Of a DNA stretch of 35,468 bases, positions 17,817 through 25,686 are shown piece by piece. Positions within the stretch are counted from its first letter, which is position 1, and every line of letters begins with the position of its first letter. Origin of the DNA: Faecalibacterium sp. CAG:74 (GTDB lineage Bacteria > Bacillota > Clostridia > Christensenellales > Aristaeellaceae); NCBI GenBank assembly GCA_000437595.1, contig FR899802.1, positions 1 to 35,468 of the forward strand, in the 5' to 3' direction. The position numbers were made by a program, and so were the translations under genes. Below the pieces are notes generated by a model. It worked only from the letters and a program-made list of their open reading frames with translations. It had not been told where the DNA came from and did not search any database.

Positions 17817-18700
17817 GCTTGATGACCTCCTTGAATCATATCAATCAGCAGATTTCCGATGTCGATGCTGTGTTTCAAGCCCGACATGATGACCTCATCC
17901 GGCATTTTTGCCGTGAAGTTATGCGTTTCATAGGTGAAATCGCCGTCGTACTTCGCAAGCCGCAGGGCGTCGGTGATTTCCGTCCAGTCGCTCAGCCCAG
18001 AGAACGGCAGAATATGGTCGTTCTTGATGGAATTGTAGTCGGAGATATGGGTGGCTTTCAGGCGCTTGCCGAGGTATTGCAAGGCTTTGCGCTGATCCTG
18101 ATGGCAGATGGAGGCGTGTTCAACATCCCAGCAGCAGCCGACGTTGTCATACGGCAGGCTGTCCACGAGGTCGCCGAGTTCCTCCGCCGTCACGCAGTAG
18201 CGGCGCTTCGGCGCGATGTTCTCCTCCCACAGGTTCTCCACCGCGATGCCCACGCCGTACTTCCCTGCCAGCTCAATGCGCGGTTTCAGGTACTCGATGG
18301 TCTTGCGTTTGCTGTCGCGGACAGGGGTGACGCTGTCGAAATCGGTCGCGGCGTGGATGACGAGCCACTTGATACCGAGGATGCGCCCGCCCTCGATGCC
18401 GCGGCGGATGAGTTCGTCGAGGAACTCCTTGTCGGGCGTGTTCGGATCGCAGAAATTATAGAAGTGCAAATGCCCCTGCGAGAACTCGATGCCCATCTCG
18501 TCGGCGATGTCCTTCGCCTGATGGATGAGCGTCTCCCACTGCGGCGTTTTGAACGGCGTATCGAACACGCTCAGGTCATGGAAATTCATGTCCAGCACGC
18601 GATACCCCGCCTGCCCCAGCGTCCGCACGCTGTCCAGAATGCTGGCTTTCGTCCCGTCCGGGCGATTGAAATACATACACGTTGATGTTGACAGCCGCAT
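17813..18700 (-). CDS. TIM-barrel sugar phosphate isomerase/epimerase (AP endonuclease 2 fold)
   Basis: 295 aa. I set the start at ATG 18700 (MRLSTSTCMYFNRPDG) because AAAGGAAAG lies just upstream; the longer open frame runs into a non-coding hairpin repeat and would add spurious residues. Metal-binding side chains of the xylose-isomerase-like fold are visible: Glu in GVGIAVENLWEE, Asp and His in CCWDVEHASI, His in ATHISDYNS and Glu in FTYETHNF. Such enzymes epimerise or isomerise keto-sugars or dehydrate inosose-like compounds. Coupled to the SIS gene by ATGA. No promoter was evident upstream; the repeat block 18717-19110 separates it from the phosphatase gene. Confidence 0.9.
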   Translation of the reverse strand: MRLSTSTCMYFNRPDGTKASILDSVRTLGQAGYRVLDMNFHDLSVFDTPFKTPQWETLIHQAKDIADEMGIEFSQGHLHFYNFCDPNTPDKEFLDELIRRGIEGGRILGIKWLVIHAATDFDSVTPVRDSKRKTIEYLKPRIELAGKYGVGIAVENLWEENIAPKRRYCVTAEELGDLVDSLPYDNVGCCWDVEHASICHQDQRKALQYLGKRLKATHISDYNSIKNDHILPFSGLSDWTEITDALRLAKYDGDFTYETHNFTAKMPDEVIMSGLKHSIDIGNLLIDMIQGGHQA

Positions 18701-18716
18701 GACTTTCTTTCCTTTC

Positions 18717-18850
18717 ATCAGGGAGACCCAAGGGGCGCTGCCCCTTGACCCCGCCAGAGGCTTTGCCTCTGGACTCCAGCAGGGGCGCTGCCCCTGCACC
18801 CTGCAAGGGAGTTCCTCCCTTGACCCTTTTTCGCGATTGAGTTGGTGACT
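18717..18850. repeat. Class 2 chained-hairpin repeat
   Basis: A series of short stems, most followed by GACCCC or GACTCC: AAGGGGCGCTGCCCCTT, CCAGAGGCTTTGCCTCTGG, CAGGGGCGCTGCCCCTG and CAAGGGAGTTCCTCCCTTG, then CCTTTTTCGCGATTGAGTTGG. The same flanks (GGGAGACCC at the left, CGCGATTGAGTTGGT and CGCGTGTTTAT at the right) recur at 25687-25930. It runs straight into the composite element at 18885. Confidence 0.85.
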
Positions 18851-18884
18851 TTTTCAGACAGTTTTCGCGTGTTTATACAGGGAT

Positions 18885-19138
18885 TTCGCCTCTGCGGAGG
18901 CGACCAGAGGGCTTTGCGATCGCCCTCTGGACTGCTTCGCCCGCCCTCCGGAAGTTACTGTTCGGTCATGTTGGTTATTTTAGTTAGTGGCCAAAAGGTA
19001 CACTAACTAAAAACTTTCGATTAAAGTCAACTAACAGGAGTGCGCGCCGAAGGTTTCCAAAGGGCGATCGGAAAGCCCTTTGGTGCGCCCGCAGGCGCAT
19101 CCCCCTGCCCCAATAAAAATCAACTATTATATATAGAA
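18885..19138. repeat. Composite inverted-repeat element (MITE-like), copy 1
   Basis: Two related blocks in opposite orientation flank a central hairpin. Left block: stem CCAGAGGGC (18904-18912) / GCCCTCTGG (18922-18930). Right block, inverted: CCAAAGGGC (19057-19065) / GCCCTTTGG (19075-19083). Centre: a perfect 12-bp stem TTTTAGTTAGTG (18978-18989) / CACTAACTAAAA (19001-19012). ATTATATATAGAA at 19126-19138 recurs at 25964. No transposase gene is present. This and the class 2 block account for the whole 18701-19169 gap. Confidence 0.75.
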
Positions 19139-19169
19139 AAATACTACCCAAACGCCTTCGCAGAAGCAC

Positions 19170-19967
19170 TTATGCTTCAATAAAGTGCTTCACCGCATCG
19201 AAGACCCCCGCCGAATGACAGTACGGCGAAACATACGCCACCAGCGGCTTCACCTTCGCCAGCGCATTCTGCACCGTCGCCGTGTGCCCCGCCAAGCGCA
19301 GCATCTGCAAATCGTTCTCGTCGTCGCCAATCGCCAGCACATCCGACATCGGGATGTTCAGCCGCTTCGCCAGCTCCGCGACACCCGCCGCTTTCGTGCA
19401 GCCGGGATGCACAATTTCGACTGCCTTGTCGCCATAGCGCGTGTAGCTGTACTGGTCGCCTAAATGCCGGATAAAGTCCTCCACATAGTCGATTTTGTCC
19501 CCGGTTTTGTCGCTGTCCATGACGCAGATTTTCTCCATCTGCTTGCCGTCATAATCCGCCTGCGTCAGGGGTGCAACGTCATTGTATCGTCCAAAGGCCG
19601 CGCGCTGCCGGAGAATATACGGCGTTTCGCGGCAGACCTTCTCATAGCCGTCTTCACTGTAAATGATGCTCATGCCCATGCAATCCGCCTTGCGGAGCAT
19701 GGTTTCCAGCGGCTTCAACGGCACTTTGCGGCGAAAAAGCACCCCATCCGGGGCAATGAGCGCCGCGCCGTTGGTCGCCACATAGGGTATGGACACCTGC
19801 ATGTCCTGCGCATACCGTTCCGTCATGCCCTGCACGCGCCCTGTCGCGAACGTGAAAAGCACGTTTCTGTCTTTCAGCCAGCGCGCCATTTCGCGGGCTG
19901 TGTCGGTGAGCTGCTCGCTTGAATCAATGAGCGTACCGTCCAAATCGCTGACCACCAGTTTGACCAT
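19170..19967 (-). CDS. HAD-superfamily phosphatase, Cof type
   Basis: 265 aa. ATG 19967 is chosen: AGGAGA lies 8 bases upstream and the protein then opens with MVKLVVSDLDGTLIDSSE, so the nucleophile motif DxDGT starts at residue 8. Motif II is FATGR, the conserved Lys is near CTKAAGVAEL, and motif IV is AIGDDENDLQML. The large Cof-type (IIB) cap lies between motifs II and III. Such enzymes remove phosphate from sugar phosphates or nucleotides. It follows the binding-protein gene by 86 bases holding a stem-loop, in the same direction, so it is probably part of the glycoside operon. Substrate unknown. Confidence 0.92.
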   Translation of the reverse strand: MVKLVVSDLDGTLIDSSEQLTDTAREMARWLKDRNVLFTFATGRVQGMTERYAQDMQVSIPYVATNGAALIAPDGVLFRRKVPLKPLETMLRKADCMGMSIIYSEDGYEKVCRETPYILRQRAAFGRYNDVAPLTQADYDGKQMEKICVMDSDKTGDKIDYVEDFIRHLGDQYSYTRYGDKAVEIVHPGCTKAAGVAELAKRLNIPMSDVLAIGDDENDLQMLRLAGHTATVQNALAKVKPLVAYVSPYCHSAGVFDAVKHFIEA

Positions 19968-19982
19968 GATGCTTTCTCCTGC

Positions 19983-20019
19983 CCCATCGCCCCCGCCCAT
20001 TGCTGAGCGGGGGGATGGG
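19983..20019 (-). repeat. Intercistronic stem-loop after the binding-protein gene
   Basis: CCCAT-C-GCCCCCGC near 19983-19996 pairs with GCGGGGG-ATGGG near 20007-20019, a very GC-rich stem without a T tract. It lies between the binding-protein stop and the HAD RBS. It may stabilise the upstream transcript end instead of ending transcription. It does not match the main repeat family. Confidence 0.55.
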
Positions 20020-20053
20020 TTGATTTCCGTTGTGGGGTCCCTATCGTACCGAA

Positions 20054-21397
20054 TTAGTCGTTCGCCAGATGGTAGTCATCCAGGCGTTCGTTGCATTCTT
20101 CCACAATGCGGTCGTGGCACTCGTCGAGGGTTTCCTCGCCGTTGGCGAACGCCAGCATGTGGGTCTTAATCACAGAGTCGATTTCCCAGTTGATGATGTC
20201 GAAGGGTTCCTGCACGTTGGGGTTGGACGCGTGGATGCAGTCGATGGCAACCTTGTACATCGGGTTCTCTTCAAACCACTTGTTCGCTTCGGGCAGGTCG
20301 TAGACGGTCTTGTTCACGGGGATGTAGCCCGTCGCCTGATGGAACTGGAACTGCTCTTCCGCGGAGACCATGAACTGCACAAACTCCCACGTCGCATCAA
20401 CCTGCGCCGGGTCGTTGTCCGGGTCAAACATGACGACGCAAGAACCGCCAACCGCGATGCCGCCCTTGTCGTCCGCGTTCACCTTCGGCAGCGCAGCGAC
20501 GTTCCACTCAAACTTGTCGCCAACGAGGCTCTTAATCTTGCCGATGCGGGCGGTAGACATAATCGCCATGCCGAAGAGTTCCAGAGAGAATTCTTCGTTG
20601 ATGTCGTCTTCGTAGGGCTTATAGCCGCCGGTCGCGATGACCTTCTGCCATTCGGTCAGGAAGTTGCGCAGCGTGCCGTCTTCGCCGAAGGTGACCTTGG
20701 TCATGGGAGCGGTGCGGCCGCCCTCGTTGTCGCCGAAGAAGTTGTAGTCGCCCTGACCGCCGATCCAGTTCGCCAGCTGATAGCGGCGCACCGCGACGTT
20801 CAGGCCATAGCGGGTGACGTTGTCTCCGTCCTTGACCATGAGCTTAGAAATGTCATCCGCCATTTCCGCGATGGTCGTCGGGGGCGTGTTCGGGTCAAGA
20901 CCCACTTCGCGGAACATGTCGCAGTTGTAGTACAGCATGATTGCGGAGCAGGAGAACGGCATACCAACAAGCTGGTTCTCGTAGGTGTAGGAGCGCAGCA
21001 TGTTGGGTTCGAGGTCGTCGCGGCTGATGGAATTGCCTTCACGGTCAATCAGCGTTCCAACAGGCACGAGGCTGTCGTAAGTCACGGCGCTGGGGATGCC
21101 CGCGCCGGCGATCATGGCGACGTCCGGGAAGTTCGCGAAGTCAGACGCCTACGCGAGGGTCTTGAGCTTCTCGGAGTTGTCGTTGCCCTGATAGACCGCC
21201 TTGACCACGATGCCCTTTTCAGCACCGACAGTCGCGTTGAAATGGTCGGCAATCGCTTCAACCGCAGCGCCGTTGACGCCGGTCAGCGTATGCCAGAATT
21301 CCACCGTGCGCACATCCTGATTTTCCGCCACAGCCGGAACGACCATAGCCGTCAGGACGAGTGCAAGCGCCATCACGAGAGAAATGATGCGTTTCAT
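20054..21397 (-). pseudogene. Sugar ABC transporter substrate-binding protein, interrupted by one in-frame TAG
   Basis: Binding protein for the permeases at 21756 and 22598. ATG 21397 has AGGAGG 8 bases upstream; residues 1-24 are a signal peptide (MKRIISL...PAVA-EN) without a lipobox Cys. Codon 83 (21151-21149) is TAG. The same frame continues for 364 codons without any other fault (ASDFANFPDVAMIAG, then typical family-1 binding protein to the TAA). The context KTLA-*-ASDF suggests a former Gln (CAG to TAG). The protein would be about 447 aa, normal for the family. Options are a recent nonsense mutation, a sequencing error, or recoding of TAG. Internal restart at ATG 21115 would give a protein with no signal peptide. 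Confidence 0.85.
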
Positions 21398-21489
21398 GGG
21401 GTAATCCTCCTTCTTTATCGTCAAGGCTTTCTGCCTTGGGATACAATGTTCATGCGATTTCTGAATCGCTGGGTACTATTGCTGCATAG

Positions 21490-21730
21490 CATTGGGTTCG
21501 CCTCTGCGGAGGCGACCAAAGGGCTTTCCGCTCGCCCTTTGGAAACCTTCGGTGCGCACCCATGTTTATTGAGCTTTACCGGAAGTTTTTAGTTAGTGTG
21601 CTGTTCGTTTTCCTAAGCAGCGGATTCGCACAAGCCGCATGAAACTCCAAAAGTTGCGGCGCCGAAGGGGTCAAGGGGGCGAGCGGAAAGCCCCCTTGTC
21701 GCCTCCGCAGAGGCGAAACCCCTGCGAGCG
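21490..21730. repeat. Composite inverted-repeat element, copy 2, between permease and binding-protein genes
   Basis: Left block: CGCCTCTGCGGAGGCG hairpin, then stem CCAAAGGGC (21516-21524) / GCCCTTTGG (21534-21542). Right block, inverted: CAAGGGGGC (21672-21680) / GCCCCCTTG (21690-21698) and GCCTCCGCAGAGGC. The centre keeps only half of the AT hairpin (TTTTTAGTTAGTGTG near 21588-21602). It fills most of the 21398-21755 gap; no gene is seen there. Confidence 0.75.
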
Positions 21731-21755
21731 GAAAGCCACAGGTGAAGGGATTCGC

Positions 21756-22601
21756 TCACCCCTTCACCGCCCCGCCCATGATGCCGCCGACAATCTGCCG
21801 CCGGAAGATGACGAACACCGCCAGCGTCGGCAGCAGGACAATCATGCTCGCCGCCATGACCGGACCGTAGGTCGAGCCTTCGGGGAAGTTCAGCATCGTC
21901 ACACCGACCTGCACCGTGCGCATCAGGTTGTCGTTCGTCACCAGCATCGGCCAGAGGTAGGTGTTCCAAGTGCTGATGAAGGACGAAATGAAGATGGTGG
22001 TGATAATCGGCGTGGAGAGCGGCAGCAGAATGGTGCAGAAGAAGCGGATGTTCCCGCAGCCATCCACCTCACTGGCTTCCTTCAAGTCCTTGGAGAAGGT
22101 CAGGTAATACTGCCGCATCATGAAGATGTTGTTCGCGGAGACGAAGAAAACAATCATCATGCCCATGTAGGTGTTAATCCACCCCAGCCGGGAAACCGTG
22201 TGGTAGTTCGACACCAGCACGATGTCGCTTGGAACCATCATCGTGCCCATGATGAGCATGAAGATGACATTGCGCCCGCGGAATTCAAAGAACGAGAGGG
22301 CAAACGCCGCCATCGACGCGGTAATGACGCGCACAACGCTCGACACGCCCGCCAGAATCAGCGAGTTGAGCATGAACCGCGGCAGCGTCGTCAGCGTCCA
22401 TGCCATTTTGTAGTTGTCGGTAATCCACCGCGACGGGATGAAGCGCGGCGGAATGGTGAGGATGTCCTCCCCCGGCATGAACGAAATCACCAAGGCGTAA
22501 AGAATCGGTGTCACCAGCAGAATGCCAATCGCGATTGCGACAATCTGGTACAGCACGCTGCGGAAGCGCTTGCGAATCTTCAAAGACTGCACCGTCGTCA
22601 C
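21756..22601 (-). CDS. Carbohydrate ABC transporter permease (MalG-like)
   Basis: 281 aa, about six membrane helices, first near residues 16-40. The EAA loop is LKEASEVDGCGNIRFFCTILLPLSTPII, and the end VIFRRQIVGGIMGGAVKG is the usual MalG/UgpE finish. Start is GTG 22601, overlapping the stop of the previous permease by 4 bases (GTGA); GGGAG lies further upstream than ideal, so coupling probably drives translation. Works with the permease at 22598 and the interrupted binding protein. If that binding protein is dead, the importer would be without its usual ligand receptor. Confidence 0.94.
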   Translation of the reverse strand: MTTVQSLKIRKRFRSVLYQIVAIAIGILLVTPILYALVISFMPGEDILTIPPRFIPSRWITDNYKMAWTLTTLPRFMLNSLILAGVSSVVRVITASMAAFALSFFEFRGRNVIFMLIMGTMMVPSDIVLVSNYHTVSRLGWINTYMGMMIVFFVSANNIFMMRQYYLTFSKDLKEASEVDGCGNIRFFCTILLPLSTPIITTIFISSFISTWNTYLWPMLVTNDNLMRTVQVGVTMLNFPEGSTYGPVMAASMIVLLPTLAVFVIFRRQIVGGIMGGAVKG

Positions 22602-23527
22602 GAGTAATGCACTCCCTTCTTCTCAAAGCGGAAGCTGATGAGCATCACCATGAAGGTCATCAGGAAAGCGATAATCGCCGCCGCGTAACCCTTGTTGTAG
22701 TTCAGGTTGTTCACCGACTGCTTGTACATGTAGGAAATCATGGTGTCGATATTAGCGGTGGTGTTCAGCGACGCGCCGCCGGTGAAAATCAGCACCAGCC
22801 CGGACATCATCATGCTCTTTGCCAGCGACGTGCAGATGAGGTAAAAAGTCGTGGGCGAAATCATGGGCAGGATGATGTTGACCGTGCGGCGGAAGGGGCG
22901 CGCGCCGTCGAGTTCGCAGGATTCGAGAATCTCCTGCGGAATGTTGCGCACCGCTGCCAGGAGGAAGATGAAGTTATAGCCGACATTCATCCACGTCGCG
23001 ATGATGCTGATGGCGACCATCGCGTAGTGCTTGTCATTCAGCCAGTTGATTTTGACGCCGAGGATGTAGTTCAAAATGCCAATATTCGGATTGTAGGCGA
23101 GCTTGAAAATCATCGCGCTGACGGACATGGACATCGCCATCGTGACGGCAAACAGTGTCTCATACGCCACGGACATGGTGCGCTTTTTCGCCGCAATCAG
23201 CGCCAGCAGCAGCGCGATGAGGATGCTCACGGGCGAAGCGAGCAGAACGTAGATGAACGTGTTCTGAATCGCCGTCTGGAAGGAGCGGTCTTTGAGGACG
23301 CGTACATAGTTGTCAAAACCCGCGAACTGCTTGAAGACCCCCATCTTGTTGACAACAAAGAAGCTGGAGACGACGGTCTTGATAAACGGATAGTATGTAA
23401 AGACGAGGAAGAACACCAGCGCCGGCATCAGCCAGAGCCACGGCTCAATCCGCTTTTTGAAGGGTTTAGGCGCTTTCATCCGCCGGGGCTTGATGCTCCC
23501 CTGCTTCTTCGCCGTTTCCACTGCCAT
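22598..23527 (-). CDS. Carbohydrate ABC transporter permease (MalF/UgpA-like)
   Basis: About 309 aa. A basic N-terminus (KPRRMKAPKPFKKRIEPW) is followed by six helices, the first near residues 30-52. The EAA-type loop is ILESCELDGARPFRRTVNIILPMISP. ATG 23527 overlaps the stop of the ADP-ribosylglycohydrolase-like gene (TGATG); a GTG two codons later has a better distance (8) to AGGAG and could be the true start. Forms the membrane channel with the MalG-like partner. Ligand unknown; neighbours suggest a glycosylated nucleoside-like or phosphorylated sugar compound. Confidence 0.93.
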   Translation of the reverse strand: MAVETAKKQGSIKPRRMKAPKPFKKRIEPWLWLMPALVFFLVFTYYPFIKTVVSSFFVVNKMGVFKQFAGFDNYVRVLKDRSFQTAIQNTFIYVLLASPVSILIALLLALIAAKKRTMSVAYETLFAVTMAMSMSVSAMIFKLAYNPNIGILNYILGVKINWLNDKHYAMVAISIIATWMNVGYNFIFLLAAVRNIPQEILESCELDGARPFRRTVNIILPMISPTTFYLICTSLAKSMMMSGLVLIFTGGASLNTTANIDTMISYMYKQSVNNLNYNKGYAAAIIAFLMTFMVMLISFRFEKKGVHYS

Positions 23528-24579
23528 CACTCCTTTATGAGATCAGCCACATCGCTTTCCGATGCTACATGCCACTGGGGAATCAGCGCCAGAATTTCGT
23601 CCGCATCCTTGGCGAAATTGCAGGCATTCATTTCGCTGATTTTGTCCCGCCACACCTGCGGAACCGCGTCGATACCCGCCATCGCGCCGACCATCGCGCC
23701 CGCCATCGCGCCATTGGTATCGCAGTCGCCGCCAAAGTTGACGCAGTATTCCAGCGTTTTCTTCACGTCGCCCTTGCCCAGCAGGAACAGCGCAATCGCC
23801 GACGGAATGGAGTCCGCGGACAGGTCGCCGCCGCCGAACATAGCGTACAGGTCGTGCAGCGCCTGCTGGTCGTCCTTGGCCTTGCGCACAATGTCGCACG
23901 CGAGTGCAATGCGCATTCCGATGTCCGGCGAGGGAATTGAGAAGCCGTACTTCGCGCCCTCCGCCGCCGCTTCGATGGTTGCGTCCACAATCTTGTCGAG
24001 GTTCTCTTCGCCGCGCATCGCCTGCGCCACGCCCCACGCAATCGCCGTCGCCGCAGCGTTGCAGACGCGGGTGTTGTGCGTCGCAAGGTCAGTCAGGGCA
24101 ACGTCGCGCGCCAGCTCTTGCAGGGTGCTTCCGCGCAGACCGTGGATGATGCCCAGCGGTGCAATGCGCATGGACGACCCGTTGGTGTTGCCCCACTTGC
24201 CGGAGACGGTGATGTCCCCGCCCGCCGCGATGTTCTTCAGCGCGCGCTCGGTGCTCGGCCCCAGCGGGCTGGCGTACTTGTCCTTCACGCGATCCGCCCA
24301 CGCGATAATTTCCTTCACCACGCTCATCGGCACGACCTTCTTGTCGCGAATGTAGGCGTTCATCAGTGCCATGGACTGCTCCGTGTCGTCGGTATATTCA
24401 CCGGCAAGCAGCCCGTCGTGGAAAATGTGTCCCTTTTCCGGCGGATAGAACGTATCGATCCAGCCATATTTGCTCTTAATCTGCTCCGGGGTCAGGAAGG
24501 ATGAGGGAACGCCCAGTGCATCGCCGCACGCCATCGCCCACAGGCAGCCCAGTGTCCGTTCTTTGCGCGTCAGTGCCAT
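23527..24579 (-). CDS. ADP-ribosylglycohydrolase (ARH/DraG) family protein
   Basis: 350 aa, full-length fold. The two magnesium sites are intact: EYTDDTEQ near residues 61-68 and GGDCDTNGAMAGA near 283-295; CGDALG and NTNGSSMRIAPLG also match. Known members cleave ADP-ribose from proteins or from O-acetyl-ADP-ribose, and DraG reactivates nitrogenase reductase. As the first gene of a sugar-importer operon, it more likely cleaves a small imported glycoside than a protein modification; this is inference. It is expressed from a promoter at 24672-24700 next to the divergent GntR regulator, and is coupled to the permease by TGATG. Confidence 0.92.
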   Translation of the reverse strand: MALTRKERTLGCLWAMACGDALGVPSSFLTPEQIKSKYGWIDTFYPPEKGHIFHDGLLAGEYTDDTEQSMALMNAYIRDKKVVPMSVVKEIIAWADRVKDKYASPLGPSTERALKNIAAGGDITVSGKWGNTNGSSMRIAPLGIIHGLRGSTLQELARDVALTDLATHNTRVCNAAATAIAWGVAQAMRGEENLDKIVDATIEAAAEGAKYGFSIPSPDIGMRIALACDIVRKAKDDQQALHDLYAMFGGGDLSADSIPSAIALFLLGKGDVKKTLEYCVNFGGDCDTNGAMAGAMVGAMAGIDAVPQVWRDKISEMNACNFAKDADEILALIPQWHVASESDVADLIKE

Positions 24580-24671
24580 AAAATAATTCCTCCTTGCTCT
24601 TTACGAGCGTTTTCAGCGTGGGAAGAGGCGGATCCGTTCCTTTTCCACCGCGTGCTTGTCTACTTGTCATA

Positions 24672-24700
24672 AAGATAGCATAAGTTTCATATGCTGTCAA
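24672..24700 (-). promoter_or_regulatory. Promoter with a nested inverted repeat for the ARH/ABC operon
   Basis: On the minus strand TTGACA (24700-24695), a 17-base spacer and TATCTT (24677-24672). The spacer holds GCATA-N7-TATGC, and CTACTTG / CAAGTAG flanks the whole site. This is a good candidate operator for the divergent GntR regulator. The 24580-24929 gap holds this promoter and the GntR promoter; no other gene is seen. Confidence 0.7.
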
Positions 24701-24838
24701 GTAGTTTTGACGTAAATTTTCGTTAAAACGGGGCAAAAACTTTCCAAAGCGGACATTTTCCGAACATTCGGCTTTTCTGGCGCATTCGACCGCCTGTTGT
24801 TTTTTTGCTGTCACATCACGGAATGGCGGATTGCCATC

Positions 24839-24867
24839 TTGACTTTTGGGCGAACTTGTCTTATTAT
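24839..24867 (+). promoter_or_regulatory. Promoter of the GntR regulator gene
   Basis: TTGACT (24839-24844), a 17-base spacer and TATTAT (24862-24867). TATACA occurs just downstream near 24871 and again near 24885, with CTTAT / ATAAG partial symmetry, a possible site for self-regulation. The transcript would begin about 55 bases before the GTG start. Confidence 0.7.
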
Positions 24868-24929
24868 CTATACAGGACATAAGATATACAATGTGGCAAG
24901 ATACAGACACATTCAGGAGGGATTATCCC

Positions 24930-25685
24930 GTGCAGTTTTCTATCGACCGCAACTCCCCTGTTCCCGCGTATTACCAAATTCAGCTGGATTTGAGCGACCG
25001 CATCCAGCGTGGCGAATGGAACGACCGCAAGCAGCTGCCGTCAGAAAGCACGCTGGCGGAGCAGTACGCCGTCAGCCGCATTACGCTGCGTCAGGCACTG
25101 GCGGAATTGGAGAAGGATGGCATCATCAAGAAGTCGCGCGGCTGCGGCGCGAAGATTTGCGAAAAGCCCGCGCCGTTTGTCCACAAGATGGATTTCTATT
25201 CGATTGTCTCGACCCACGAGGGGCATGACGGCAAGCAGGTGACGTCGCAGGTACTGAACATCCGCCGCTTCGACATGCCGACTGAGGATGTCATTGAGCA
25301 TTTGCAGCTTGAACCCGGCACGCCCGTGGTGTACATCAAGCGTCTGTTCCTCTTCGACGATAAGCCGCTGGCAGTCGGGCGTTCGTGGCTGTCCCTGGCG
25401 CGTTTCCCCGGTCTGGACGAAACAGGCTTGGGCGAAAAGGGACTGACCGCAACCCTGCGCAGCCGCTACAACACCATCATCCGCCGCTTCAACGACGCGA
25501 TTGAGGCGGTTCGCCCCGCGCCGGACGAGCGCAACCTGCTCGACGTCTCCTACGACTGCCCGCTCCTGATGGTGCGCGGTCTCTCCTTTGACCAGCACAA
25601 CGTCCCCGTCGAATATTCCACCACCTACTGGCTCGGCGACAAAGTCCGCTTCACCGTCTCCATGAACACGCAGGAGGTGGAGTGA
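24930..25685 (+). CDS. GntR-family regulator, HutC subfamily with UTRA domain
   Basis: 251 aa from GTG 24930, which has AGGAGGG at 8 bases and gives the standard family start MQFSIDRNSPVPAYYQIQLDLSDRIQRGEW; the open frame further upstream contains the promoter. The winged HTH spans about residues 10-75 (LPSESTLAEQYAVSRITLRQALAELEKDGII). A UTRA effector domain follows from about 90 (VIEHLQLEPGTPVVYIKRLFLFDDKPLAVGRSWL) to the end. HutC-type regulators are usually repressors released by a sugar phosphate or similar metabolite. Being divergent from the ARH/ABC operon, it most likely represses that operon. Confidence 0.93.
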   Translation: MQFSIDRNSPVPAYYQIQLDLSDRIQRGEWNDRKQLPSESTLAEQYAVSRITLRQALAELEKDGIIKKSRGCGAKICEKPAPFVHKMDFYSIVSTHEGHDGKQVTSQVLNIRRFDMPTEDVIEHLQLEPGTPVVYIKRLFLFDDKPLAVGRSWLSLARFPGLDETGLGEKGLTATLRSRYNTIIRRFNDAIEAVRPAPDERNLLDVSYDCPLLMVRGLSFDQHNVPVEYSTTYWLGDKVRFTVSMNTQEVE

Positions 25686-25686
25686 G

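Noticed and set aside
18576..18848. Open frames within and next to the class 2 hairpins, including an N-terminal extension of the TIM-barrel gene to 18799
   Set aside because: They translate the repeat itself (strings such as GSRGSAPWVS) and lack RBSs. Similar spurious frames arise at other copies.
21113..21115. Two separate genes at the binding-protein locus, with a new start at 21115
   Set aside because: The two frames are one continuous frame broken by a single TAG; the second would have no signal peptide and no RBS.
21149..21151. Pyrrolysine insertion at the internal TAG
   Set aside because: Pyrrolysine is known mainly in methylamine methyltransferases; no pyl gene or such enzyme is visible here. 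A mutation from Gln is simpler.
24846..24929. 28-codon longer N-terminus of the GntR regulator
   Set aside because: The added region contains the -10 box and the RBS; GTG 24930 gives the standard family start.
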